This document shows, in pieces, positions 1-8,116 of a stretch of DNA of 64,000 bases (the stretch's first letter is position 1; every line of letters begins with the position of its first letter). This DNA comes from Asticcacaulis sp. MM231 (GTDB taxonomy: Bacteria; Pseudomonadota; Alphaproteobacteria; Caulobacterales; Caulobacteraceae): contig NZ_OZ075108.1 in the NCBI RefSeq assembly GCF_964186625.1, positions 372,001 to 436,000 on the forward strand. Reading direction: 5' to 3'. The position numbers were made by a program, and so were the translations under genes. Below the pieces are notes generated by a model, which ran no database searches, was not told the DNA's origin, and saw nothing but the letters and a program-made list of their open reading frames with translations.

Positions 1-790
1 CGATCTGGCCATCGGACGGTGCGACTTCCAGTGTGGCGGTGGCGCCTATGACGCTCTGCTTGCCTTCTTCGGCGGCGACCTGCTGGTCGATGGCCAGCAC
101 GCGAATATTGCGAAGTACCGGCTGAACTGAGTCGACCGCCGGCCCACCGTTGGCTGAGGGGCGCTGGTGGGTGACGAGGATGTCGACGCGATCACCCGGC
201 AGGATAAAGCCGCCGGCCGTGTTATCGACACTCACCGGCACAGCGAGGGCGCGCATACCGGGGCTGAGCATGACGGCCATGAAGCCCCCCTCATCGGCGC
301 GCACGATCTTGGCGTCGACGATCGGCTCGTTGGCGAGAATGTTTTCACGCACCACACCGCCGACATAGGCTTCCTTGGTGGGCGAAGGGGCGACCTTGTC
401 GGTCACGGCCTGTACGATGTCGTTTGTCTTCTTGGCGACGACCTTGCCCTTGGGCGCCTCACCTTTGGCCGCGGCATCTTCAGTGCCTGCGGCGGGTGTA
501 CCGGCCGACGTGGTCGCGGCAGGGGCTGCGCCGCCTTCGACGATATAGGAAGGGTTGAGCGTGCTGACCGGCCAGTCCTGCCACGTCAGGTCGGCATCAG
601 CGATGCGGGTGCCAGCGGGCAGATCGTGCGCGGCGACCAGAACACGGGTGGTCGGCTGAGGCGGCGGCGCCTGAACCGATGCGGTGGCTTCATGTGAGCC
701 CTTGCCGGCGATCATGCCCCGCACCAGAAAAGCCAGAATCAGCGCTGCGACAGCCGCAAGGCCGAAAACGGCATATCGTGACGTCTTCAT
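1..790 (-). CDS. cpaB: Flp pilus assembly protein CpaB (RcpC family), 3' end outside window
   Basis: Partial gene: about 263 codons are present and the C-terminus lies beyond base 1. The protein starts MKTSRYAVFGLAAVAALI at 790, with one hydrophobic anchor at about residues 8-25. An SAF-like segment follows (VLVAARDLPAGTRIADADL), then an Ala/Lys-rich linker, then the conserved RcpC region containing LSPGMRALAVPV and PGDRVDILV. CpaB/RcpC proteins are periplasmic, inner-membrane-anchored parts of the Tad/Flp pilus machine and are thought to act near the secretin. The order pilA, cpaA, cpaB on one strand is that of Caulobacter, so cpaC should follow outside the window. A 209-bp gap separates it from cpaA, so it may have its own promoter. 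Confidence 0.9.
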   Translation of the reverse strand, partial: MKTSRYAVFGLAAVAALILAFLVRGMIAGKGSHEATASVQAPPPQPTTRVLVAAHDLPAGTRIADADLTWQDWPVSTLNPSYIVEGGAAPAATTSAGTPAAGTEDAAAKGEAPKGKVVAKKTNDIVQAVTDKVAPSPTKEAYVGGVVRENILANEPIVDAKIVRADEGGFMAVMLSPGMRALAVPVSVDNTAGGFILPGDRVDILVTHQRPSANGGPAVDSVQPVLRNIRVLAIDQQVAAEEGKQSVIGATATLEVAPSDGQI

Positions 791-999
791 CTACCCAAAT
801 TCCCCTGAATAACCTGGTTCGTGGCGCACATGACCACTGACAAACCAAATCAGTTTGATCCTCTTGATTAGGGAATCTTCGCTTAAGGTTAGTTAACGTC
901 GCGCTAAAGAAACGTTTACCCGGGTTAAATTCGTCACTTTCACCGCGATTGGGGCAATAGCTGCCCTAAAAGCGGATTTTTGTGCCGGGCGTATAATGA

Positions 1000-1515
1000 T
1001 CAGGGTCTTAAGATCGCCAGAAAATCGCTCTGCCAGATGGCGGTGATGCCGCCGGCGCAGATGGCAATTCCGTAGGGAATGTCACCCTTGGCTTCAAAGT
1101 GACGGCCGAGCCACGGCGGCATTTTCGGCCCATGAATGGAGAAAAATCGACGCAGGGTCATGATGCCCAAGGTCAGCGCGCCGCCAAAGAGCGCGGTGTA
1201 GAGGAAGAGTGCGACAAAGCCATCCCAGCCCAGCCACAGGGCTGCCGCGGCCAGCAGTTTGGCGTCGCCGCCGCCCATAAAGCGCAGGGCGAAAAAGATC
1301 ATGCCGAGCACGAGGCCGGCCAGGCCCAGACCAATGTGGACGCCCCAGCCAGCGAGGCTGAGATGCGTCAGCAAGGCAACAGGTACGAACGCAACCGCCA
1401 GACCCAGGGTCAGGCGGTTCGGAATGGTCATGGTGGTCAGATCGGAAATGGCCGCCCAGAACAGGCAAAGCGGATAGATGAACGCGAACAGCACGGTGAT
1501 GGACACGGACGACAA
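1000..1515 (-). CDS. cpaA: Prepilin peptidase CpaA (A24 family, TadV-type)
   Basis: 171 aa polytopic inner-membrane aspartic protease that removes the leader from Flp prepilins and from TadE/TadG-type pseudopilins. Both expected catalytic aspartates are visible: D25 in AISDLTTMTIPNR and D84 in the GGGDAKLL motif (GxGD family). The length fits the short TadV/CpaA class, which lacks the N-terminal methylase domain of PilD. Several hydrophobic segments cover most of the protein. It lies between the two pilin genes and cpaB on the same strand, and its substrates are encoded on both sides (1598-2113 and 3129-4252). Confidence 0.93.
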   Translation of the reverse strand: MSSVSITVLFAFIYPLCLFWAAISDLTTMTIPNRLTLGLAVAFVPVALLTHLSLAGWGVHIGLGLAGLVLGMIFFALRFMGGGDAKLLAAAALWLGWDGFVALFLYTALFGGALTLGIMTLRRFFSIHGPKMPPWLGRHFEAKGDIPYGIAICAGGITAIWQSDFLAILRP

Positions 1516-1597
1516 GCCTCGATCATAATTAAGGTGGAGCCGTTCGTAGCAGACCGGAAGTTAAGGATGTGCTTATCTTTGCGAGTGTTCGCATGGA

Positions 1598-1792
1598 TTA
1601 CATCACTTTATCAATTTCGTCTGAAATGCGCTGGAACATGGTGATGGTGCTATCACCAAAGGCGGAACAGGCTGTCACGATGGCCAGAAACATGAGCGCG
1701 GCGATCAAGCCGTACTCAATGGCGGTCGCGCCACCTTGGTCTTTCCAAAAGCGGTCAAGTCTCGCGAGGCTTAATCCTGATCGCCTGAACAT
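1598..1792 (-). CDS. Second Flp/Fap-type class IVb pilin
   Basis: 64 aa small pilin. The predicted prepilin peptidase site is G21/A22, followed by ATAIEYGLIAAL with Glu26 and Tyr27, the Flp signature, and then a hydrophobic helix. The leader is long for a Flp pilin (21 residues, with Arg/Lys), and the mature chain ends ISDEIDKVM rather than in the Gly-rich tail of its neighbour. It lies between cpaA and the main pilin gene, 130 bp downstream of the latter. It may be a minor pilin or a diverged duplicate. The family call is firm; the division of labour is inference. Confidence 0.87.
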   Translation of the reverse strand: MFRRSGLSLARLDRFWKDQGGATAIEYGLIAALMFLAIVTACSAFGDSTITMFQRISDEIDKVM

Positions 1793-1921
1793 ATTGATTT
1801 CCGCGAAGGTGGAATTTGAAAGAAGAACAGGCCGCAGGGTGCCCAGAAGTTTAGTGGGCAGGTCTGCGGCCTGTGTCAGTTTCGGTCGCTAAGGACCGTC
1901 ATCTATATCTGGATCAGATGA

Positions 1922-2113
1922 TTATTCGCCGCCGCCCGCGCCGTTGGCTGTTGTCAGCTCCTCATTGACCTTCGTGAAGGTGCCCTGGAGGCTGGTGCCG
2001 ACGGTGCCGAGGATCGAGATCAGGGCGACGGCGATCAGGGCGGCGATCAGGCCGTATTCAATAGCCGTGGCGCCGGATTCGTCGGAAGCGAATTGTTTGA
2101 AGAACTTGGTCAT
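1922..2113 (-). CDS. pilA: Flp family type IVb major pilin
   Basis: 63 aa pilin starting MTKFFKQFASDESGATAIEY. Cleavage is expected at G14/A15, leaving Glu19-Tyr20 of the Flp motif, then a hydrophobic helix and a Gly-rich C-terminus ending GAGGGE. The start at 2113 is chosen because AGGAGA lies seven bases upstream; an in-frame start at 2188 would add 25 residues that do not look like a leader. In Caulobacter pilA heads this operon and is switched on late in the cell cycle by CtrA. A full CtrA-type box lies at 2298-2312 in the long AT-rich upstream region. Confidence 0.93.
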   Translation of the reverse strand: MTKFFKQFASDESGATAIEYGLIAALIAVALISILGTVGTSLQGTFTKVNEELTTANGAGGGE

Positions 2114-2543
2114 GTGATTTTCTCCTGGATGAATTAATAGTAAGCAAGTGAACCATTTTCGTATCGGGTTACCGAGTAAACGGCTCATTTGCTCCCGAAC
2201 ACGAGATCAATTTACGATCCCATGATTAAAACCAAGTAAACAATAAAATAAAAATCAAAATAATCTATAGTTAATCTATAATAACCATTAATTTGAATTA
2301 ACCTTAACTTAAATTAACAATGTTTCTGATTGTATTAATGCGTATTTTTTGTAGTTAATATTGCGTTTAGCAAATTTAAACATTTGTTATTTACAGTCTT
2401 TCCTAACCAACCCCTCAGTACTTCTATATATAAAGTATGCAGGGTCTGGCGCAGGCACGGTGTGATGCGGTCTTTTTGGGCGCTCTATATAGTCTATAAG
2501 GCCTGCTGCCGGCGTTGAGGGAAGCTTGGATATAAGTCTTAGG
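2114..2543. other. AT-rich divergent control region of the pilus locus
   Basis: About 430 bases without a supported gene. The stretch 2190-2400 is far richer in A and T than the flanking genes and contains several TTAA tetramers (2288-2291, 2298-2301, 2309-2312) and A/T runs. It separates the leftward pilA-cpaA-cpaB genes from the rightward secretin-N/TadE/TadG genes and should carry the promoters of both. No tRNA or stable hairpin with a T-tract was seen. Confidence 0.7.
2298..2312. promoter_or_regulatory. CtrA-type binding box (TTAA-N7-TTAA)
   Basis: The sequence TTAACCTTAACTTAA matches the full CtrA consensus of two TTAA half-sites separated by seven bases. It is nearly symmetric, so it reads as a site on either strand. 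It lies about 185 bp upstream of the pilA start. CtrA control of pilA is established in Caulobacter; activity of this particular site is inferred. Confidence 0.65.
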
Positions 2544-3017
2544 ATGACCAAACACATGACTATGAAACTGATCGGCGTTCTGGCCTTCGCGCTTGCGTCC
2601 CTGGCCACCACCTCGGCAACGGCTGCCCAACGCCTGATGGTGGAAAAGAACCACTCGCAGCGACTGGCGCTATCCGGATCAGCGGGTGCTGTCATTGTTG
2701 CCAACCCTGAGATCGCCGATGTCACCATCATCAACTCGCGTACCGTCTATGTTATGGGCAAGGGCTATGGTAATAGTCAGGTTACCATCACCGATCGCGG
2801 CGGGCGCGTCCTGTTTGATGGCGAGATTGTCGTGACCGCCGTCCAGAAGGGGGCCATTACGGTCTATAAGGGCCTGACACCGTCTCTGATGGTGTGCTCA
2901 AATGTTTGCATTTCTGAAGAAGCGACAGCCACCAATTCCGGCAGCGGTGCGTCTCCAGCCGTTCTCAGCCCGGCGCCGGTCACCTCTGGCGCGCCTACGA
3001 TCATGCAGGTTCAGTAA
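2544..3017 (+). CDS. Exported pilus assembly protein with secretin-type N-terminal domain (CpaC N-domain-like)
   Basis: About 157 aa from the ATG at 2544 (starts at TTG 2526 or ATG 2556 are also possible). A Sec signal peptide ends near TTSATAA. The body matches the pilus-assembly/secretin N-terminal domain seen at the front of CpaC/RcpA: VEKNHSQRLALSG, then ANPEIADVTIINSRTVYVMG, then GNSQVTITDRGGRVL. The secretin channel domain is absent, so it is a stand-alone periplasmic N-domain protein. Two cysteines in VCSNVCIS may form a disulfide, and the C-terminus is Ser/Ala/Pro-rich. It is followed by TadE- and TadG-like genes and probably assists Flp pilus assembly. Confidence 0.8.
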   Translation: MTKHMTMKLIGVLAFALASLATTSATAAQRLMVEKNHSQRLALSGSAGAVIVANPEIADVTIINSRTVYVMGKGYGNSQVTITDRGGRVLFDGEIVVTAVQKGAITVYKGLTPSLMVCSNVCISEEATATNSGSGASPAVLSPAPVTSGAPTIMQVQ

Positions 3018-3128
3018 GTTCTTTATTGTAGAGACTGAGTTCTTAATCTGAATGACTGCGCCTTAACGGACTATTGACCTCAGTTGTATAGAGTGATCGC
3101 CAGCTTTGGAATAAGGGCGCGACATCAC

Positions 3129-3653
3129 ATGCTGGCAAGGCTGGCTACTTTCAGAAAATGGGCAAACGATTCACGTGGTGCCGCCGCCCTGGAGTTCGCG
3201 CTTGTGGCCGGTCCGCTGATCTTTATGATATGTGCCTGTATCGAACTGGCCATGGTCATCCTGTTATCTGTCACGCTTGATAATGCGACTAATATGGCTT
3301 CGCGCCAAATTCGCACAGGTACGATTTCGTCAAGTACCACGGTCGACGGCTTCAAGGATCTTGTCTGCGCCAATATGTCGTTGATGAGTGGCAGGTGTAA
3401 GGCGAGCCTCCGCATAGATGTGCGGAAATTTGACAGTTTTGCCCTGGTGGCCGCGGCGCCGCCGCCCGTCGTTGATGGCGAATGGACCTTTGGCGAAAGG
3501 TGCGACATCGGCAAAGGTTCTGAGATTCAGATGGCGCGCGTCTATTACGAATGGCCGATGTTCACACCCTTGCTGCAAGGGGGTTTTAACAGCCTCAGCA
3601 ACAAGGACATCGTCATCACATCGACCGTTATTTTCAGAAATGAGCCCTTCTGA
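3129..3653 (+). CDS. TadE-like pseudopilin
   Basis: About 174 aa from the ATG at 3129 (an upstream TTG at 3084 would add 15 residues). The N-terminus has a prepilin-like cleavage site, RG17/AAALEFALVA, with the conserved Glu at position 5 of the mature protein (E22) and a hydrophobic helix after it, the mark of TadE/TadG proteins processed by CpaA/TadV. The remainder is a periplasmic domain with three cysteines. The stop overlaps the start of the next gene by one base, so the two are probably translationally coupled. TadE-like proteins are minor components needed for Tad pilus assembly. Confidence 0.87.
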   Translation: MLARLATFRKWANDSRGAAALEFALVAGPLIFMICACIELAMVILLSVTLDNATNMASRQIRTGTISSSTTVDGFKDLVCANMSLMSGRCKASLRIDVRKFDSFALVAAAPPPVVDGEWTFGERCDIGKGSEIQMARVYYEWPMFTPLLQGGFNSLSNKDIVITSTVIFRNEPF

Positions 3654-4252
3654 TGATATCGCTTTCCAGACTTAGACAAGTGATGACGCTTAAGGTCCGG
3701 ACATTTATCCGCGACGCGGGCGGAGTGTCGACGATCGAGTTTGCGTTTGTGGCGCCCATCCTCATCCTGGCCTATCTCGGCATGGCTGATGTGACTATGG
3801 GCATGATGGCGTCACGCCGCACCTCCCACCTGGCCGCGACGATCGGCGATCTAGCGGCGCAATCCGAGACCCTGACGAGCGCCAATATTACAGACCTGTG
3901 GGCGATTGCCAACAGCATGATGCAGCCTTTCCCCACAACACCTACGGCAGGGCAGCCATCGGTCCTGCTCAAGATGCGCATCACCTCGGTCAAGATGAAT
4001 GCTGCGGGAACTTCTGCCGAGGTTCAGTGGAGCAGGGCGTCTAACTGGACGAGATTGACCGACGATGCTGCTGAAATCAGGGCGATCAAGAATACCCAAA
4101 TCGCCGCAGGTGAAAGCCTGATCGTTACGGATGTGGAGTACACCTACAATTCGCCTATCAAGGCTGTCTTCGTGAAAGACGGCACGATTTTTAACAATAC
4201 CTTCTATCACCATCCGCGCAACGGTGCGGCGGTGGTGTGTTCAGGGTGCTAA
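3653..4252 (+). CDS. TadE/TadG-like pseudopilin
   Basis: 199 aa. The N-terminal motif AGG24/VSTIEFAFVAP, with Glu29, is a prepilin peptidase site followed by a hydrophobic helix. The periplasmic part is about 150 residues, short compared with true TadG proteins that carry a von Willebrand A domain, and none is visible here. It ends in VVCSGC. It overlaps the upstream TadE-like gene by one base and meets the convergent pabB gene at 4249-4252, where the two stop codons overlap. Probably a minor pilus component. Confidence 0.85.
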   Translation: MISLSRLRQVMTLKVRTFIRDAGGVSTIEFAFVAPILILAYLGMADVTMGMMASRRTSHLAATIGDLAAQSETLTSANITDLWAIANSMMQPFPTTPTAGQPSVLLKMRITSVKMNAAGTSAEVQWSRASNWTRLTDDAAEIRAIKNTQIAAGESLIVTDVEYTYNSPIKAVFVKDGTIFNNTFYHHPRNGAAVVCSGC

Positions 4253-5652
4253 CCCTCCATTACGGACCTGATCAGCGATAGCTTTGTTTGTGTCTCTATA
4301 CGTTCGGACACAGGTTCGCTGTCAGCAACGATACCTCCCCCTGCGCAGGCCCTGACATGCCAGCGCTGGTCATCGTCGCGTTCGAGCGCCAGTGTGCGGA
4401 TCAGCACGTTGGAGTCCATGGCGCCGTTGGCATCGATAAAGAAGAGCGAGCCGCAATAGGGGCCGCGCGCCGCCTCCATCTCGTAAATAACCTTCATGGC
4501 CTGCACCTTGGGCGCGCCGGAAATAGACCCCGGCGGGAAGGTGGCGCACAACACATCGGCTGCCGTCTTACCGGGGCTTAAGCGCGCCGTCACCGTAGAG
4601 ACAAGGTGATGGACATTGGGATAGGTTTCGAGCGCATGCAGGGCGGTGACCCTGACGCTGCCGACCTCGGCGACACGCGAGAGATCATGGCGCATCAGAT
4701 CAACGATCATCAGGTTTTCAGCGCGGTCTTTTTCGCTCAAAGTCAGTTCGGAGGCGAACCCTGTGTCTTCATCCGGTGTCTTGCCGCGTGGACGGGTGCC
4801 CTTGATCGGCCGGGTCTCCAGATCGCCCGCGCTATCGAGCCGGATAAAGCGCTCCGGGCTGTTCGACAGAATGCAGCGTTCGCCCAGGTTCAGAAAACCG
4901 CCGAAGGGAGCCGCGCCGGAGGTCTGCAGGGCTGACATCACCTGTCCGGGCGTGACGCCGGTTTTGAGCTTTCCGCTCCAGCCGCGTGCCAGGTTGGCCT
5001 GGAACAGATCGCCGGCGTGAATCTGCTAAATCAACGCCGCCACCTTGTCCTCGTGCACCTCGTCGGGTGTTTCCAAATGCAGCGGACCATCGCTGAACGG
5101 GCCGTTGAGCCCCTCGGCTATCGGCGTCACGGCATAGAGAGCGGCCAGGCTGTCGCGCGCAGCTTCGGCCTCGGCAGGCGTAGAACCTCGACCCATAGCG
5201 GTCAGGGTGTGCGCGTGATGATCGAAGACCAGCACCGCCGGATAGCACAAAGTCACGAGTTCGGGCCACGGCTTGCGGCCTTCGATGCGGAAGGGCCGGC
5301 GCTTCATGCCTTCGAGACGCAGGCCTAGCTCAAAAGATGCCATGCCGATCAGTCCGCCGGTAAAAGGCGGCCAGTTCTCGTGATCTGGCGTGATCGACGC
5401 GTCACGATCCGGCAGGAAAGCGGTCACCTCACGCAGGAAATCCGCCGTTTCGCGCGGATCGTCATAGGTGATCTGACCCTGCGCTATCGGTTGCGCCAGC
5501 AGGTAACTGTAACGCCCCAAAGCCCCGCCATCGGACAGGAATCCCGCCGCAAAAGCGTGCTCCAGCCAGCCTTGCAGGCGTGCGCCCACCGCCTCATAGG
5601 GCAGGGACTTACGGGTGACATAACTTAGGGAGATAGCCGAAAACGGCAACAT
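4249..5652 (-). pseudogene. pabB: Aminodeoxychorismate synthase component I, interrupted by an in-frame amber codon
   Basis: The full reading frame, 467 codons, is in one phase from 5652 to 4249 except for a TAG at 5026-5028. The N-terminal part ends DKVAALI-stop; directly after it, in the same phase, comes QIHAGDLFQANLARGW, the conserved chorismate-binding segment, and the C-terminal part holds PIKGTRPRG, DLMRHDLSRV and GSISGAPKVQAM. PabB, with PabA, turns chorismate and glutamine into aminodeoxychorismate for folate synthesis. The residue at the stop would be expected to be polar, and CAG to TAG is a one-base change. Either a true null allele, a suppressed amber, or a consensus error. Family length is otherwise normal. 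Confidence 0.88.
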
Positions 5653-5824
5653 TCACAGCAACTTGATTCGATAGTGAAAGCTAAAAGGCTCAGAATGATA
5701 TCAGGATATAGCCGGTGGCGACAAGCCCGCGTTGAGCAACGCCCGCCCGCATCGACCAATCCTATGGATGGAGGTCCATTGATCTGACTGGAGCGGTTTG
5801 CCTGACTGCAATCCGCTCCTTTTC
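5653..5824 (+). ncRNA. Candidate small RNA ending in an orphan terminator
   Basis: The gap between pabB and amn, both leftward, ends in a good rightward intrinsic terminator (5790-5824) that has no rightward gene upstream. Upstream of it a small hairpin (ATGGA / TCCAT around a GGAGG-bearing loop, about 5764-5780) is visible. I do not recognise a known RNA family, and the 5' end and promoter are not clear. Evidence is positional and structural only. Confidence 0.3.
5790..5824 (+). terminator. Intrinsic terminator without an upstream rightward gene
   Basis: GGAGCGG at 5790-5796 pairs with CCGCTCC at 5813-5819, with inner GC pairs, and is followed by TTTTCTTTC. Read on the minus strand there is no T-tract after the stem, so it works only rightward. 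Confidence 0.6.
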
Positions 5825-5901
5825 TTTCATATTATAGCTCAAGCGCCGGACTAGGTGTCCTCCATGGCGCCTCGCATTGGCTCAGGCGGGTGGTCGCCCA
5901 A

Positions 5902-7419
5902 TCACCTGAACGGCGGCTCGTCGAAGGCTCTGAGCTTGCGGCTGTGCAGTTTAGAGCCGAAATCACGCAGGATGCTGACCGTCTCGATGCCGATCTGGAT
6001 ATGCTCAGCAATGGCGCGCTCATAAAACAGATTGGCCTGGCCCGGCAGTTTCAGTTCACCATGCAGCGGTTTGTCGGAAACGCATAACAGCGTCCCGTAG
6101 GGTACACGGAAGCGATAGCCCTGCGCCGCTAGGGTGGCGGATTCCATATCGATGGCGATGGCGCGCGATTGCGAAAAGCGCTTGGCCGATAGCGAATATT
6201 TCAGTTCCCAGTTACGGTCGTCGGTGGTGACCAGCGTACCGGTGCGCAGGCGTTTCTTGAGATCCTCGCCATCCTGACGGGTAATGCGTACCGCCGCCTC
6301 GTGAAAGGCCTGTTGCACTTCGGCAATCGGCGGAATGGGAATCTCGATCGGCAGCACATCGTCCATCACATGATCGTCGCGCAGATAGGCGTGGGCCAGC
6401 ACGTAATCGCCGATGCTTTGCGACGCGCGCAATCCGCCGCAGTGACCGATCATCAGCCAGGCGTGCGGTCGCATGACCGCCAGATGGTCGGTGATGTTCT
6501 TGGCGTTGGAGGGGCCGACGCCGATATTGACCAGGGATATGCCTTTGTGACCTTCCGCCATCAGGTGATAGGCCGGCATCTGGTGCTTCCGCCACGGCGA
6601 TGCGGCGATGATATCCTCCGGATTGACCGTTTCCTTGGTGATCGTGAAATTGCCGCAACAGGACAGCGCCGTATAGGGGCTGTCGGGCAATTTCAGTTGC
6701 TCCAGCGCGTAGGCGACGAAGACATCGACATAGCGGTTATAGTTGGTCAGCAGGATATAGCTTTGCGTATGCTCGGCGGGTGTGCCGGTATAGTGGCGCA
6801 GGCGTGCCAGCGAAAAATCGGTACGCAGGCCATCGAACAGCGCCAATGGGCGGTGGCCCAACGCGTCGATGAAGTCGATGCCGTCAGCTACTTCGTTGCC
6901 GATCAGGGCCAGTTCGGTAGCCGGGAAATGCCTGGATAAATCAATGGCGGAGACGCTGTTGAGATCGAGTCCGGCGCCATCCAGCACGTAAGGGTAGGGG
7001 ATTTCCTGATCGGACAGCGACACCGAACATTCGGCGCCGTAATCGCGAATCAGCAGTTCGAGCTGTTCTTCGATATAGCTGCCGAAAACATCCGGTCGCG
7101 TGATCGAAGAGGAATAGGTGCCGGGCCGTGAGAAACGGGCATAGGCGCGATTGACCTCCGGATGGCGGTTGTTGAGGATCAGCGCTTCGTCGTCTTCATC
7201 GAGCACGCCTTTCCACACCACGGTCAGCTTGGGATAACAGTAGCGCCCAGCCTTACGAAGCGAACGCGACGGTTTTTCCTTCTGCTCCAGATAGGCGTGC
7301 AGATCGGCTTGCAGGGCGCTGACGGCATCGGCATAGATCGTGTGGAGCTGAGCGACGATAGTTGCCGCGGAAGGGGACGCCTTGTCCTTTTGCGCGGCCT
7401 TTTTCTTATCTTTTTTCAT
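5902..7419 (-). CDS. amn: AMP nucleosidase
   Basis: 505 aa, close to the usual length of bacterial Amn (about 480-500). The enzyme hydrolyses AMP to adenine and ribose 5-phosphate and helps set the adenylate pool. A Lys-rich start (MKKDKKKAAQKDK) precedes the Amn-specific N-terminal domain (to about residue 180). The C-terminal nucleoside-phosphorylase-like domain contains NIGVGPSNAKNITDHLAVMRP, MIGHCGGLR and IDMESATLAAQGYRF, the last typical of the ribose/base-binding Met-Glu loop. It stands alone between the pabB/sRNA gap and a small rhomboid gene. Confidence 0.95.
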   Translation of the reverse strand: MKKDKKKAAQKDKASPSAATIVAQLHTIYADAVSALQADLHAYLEQKEKPSRSLRKAGRYCYPKLTVVWKGVLDEDDEALILNNRHPEVNRAYARFSRPGTYSSSITRPDVFGSYIEEQLELLIRDYGAECSVSLSDQEIPYPYVLDGAGLDLNSVSAIDLSRHFPATELALIGNEVADGIDFIDALGHRPLALFDGLRTDFSLARLRHYTGTPAEHTQSYILLTNYNRYVDVFVAYALEQLKLPDSPYTALSCCGNFTITKETVNPEDIIAASPWRKHQMPAYHLMAEGHKGISLVNIGVGPSNAKNITDHLAVMRPHAWLMIGHCGGLRASQSIGDYVLAHAYLRDDHVMDDVLPIEIPIPPIAEVQQAFHEAAVRITRQDGEDLKKRLRTGTLVTTDDRNWELKYSLSAKRFSQSRAIAIDMESATLAAQGYRFRVPYGTLLCVSDKPLHGELKLPGQANLFYERAIAEHIQIGIETVSILRDFGSKLHSRKLRAFDEPPFR

Positions 7420-7496
7420 GCCGTTACAATAACACGCCGACCGTCAATTTTCTATGACGGTCAAGACGCGATTACATCTCCTCAAGAGAACTGACC

Positions 7497-8096
7497 CTAT
7501 GTGTGCCGAGTGATGTCTTTGCGATTCCATATCTTCAAAAGTCTTATGGTAAGGCCGGAGAGAAGGCCGAAAATCAGTCCGGCTAGATGGCCGATCTTGA
7601 TCAGGCCAGTGTCGCTGACAAATACATCGAGGCCGACGCCAATCATCACACCCAGGCAACCAATGATTCCGCCGATAGACCGCCAGCGTATGGTGACCAA
7701 TGCAAGACCGCAAAGGCTCATATAGGCTTGTGAGGCTCCGGAAATAAAGCCCTGCGGTTCGAGTAGGACGGCACAATATTGCCCTAGTACACCGCCCGTC
7801 AGCCCAATCAGAGGCGCAAAGATTGTACCTGTTTGCTTTTCTGCCGCACTGCCGACGCATGCGATGATGAGGGCGTTAAGCAGCATATGCGGGAATTTCA
7901 CGTGCAGCCATTGCGAAACGAGCAGCCGCCAAATGTCATCCGGCCTGAAGTTCGCGCCCTTGATGGCACCGAAAGCCACCAGGTCACGCGATGATTGCTG
8001 CATCCAGAACGATTGTCCTAGCGCATGCGCTACCAGCAGCCAGACAACAATCAGGCTTGCAGCCCATGTCGTGGACAAGGAAAAATAGGTTTTCAT
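7497..8096 (-). CDS. Small rhomboid-family intramembrane protein
   Basis: 199 aa polytopic protein with the rhomboid fold signatures: WLHVKFPHMLLNAL (H70, N74), GASQAYMSL with the likely nucleophile S122, and GHLAGLIFGLLSG with the likely catalytic H170. Rhomboids cleave single-span membrane proteins. The catalytic loop reads GASQA rather than the usual GxSG, so activity is plausible but not certain. The start at 8096 is preceded by a run of eight G residues (8101-8108) four bases away, which serves as the ribosome-binding site. It lies 20 bp downstream of bioB and is probably co-transcribed with it. Confidence 0.8.
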   Translation of the reverse strand: MKTYFSLSTTWAASLIVVWLLVAHALGQSFWMQQSSRDLVAFGAIKGANFRPDDIWRLLVSQWLHVKFPHMLLNALIIACVGSAAEKQTGTIFAPLIGLTGGVLGQYCAVLLEPQGFISGASQAYMSLCGLALVTIRWRSIGGIIGCLGVMIGVGLDVFVSDTGLIKIGHLAGLIFGLLSGLTIRLLKIWNRKDITRHT

Positions 8097-8116
8097 GTTT
8101 CCCCCCCCATGTTTGG

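Noticed and set aside
883..896. TTAA pair upstream of cpaB as a CtrA box
   Set aside because: Half-site spacing is six, not seven, so it does not meet the consensus.
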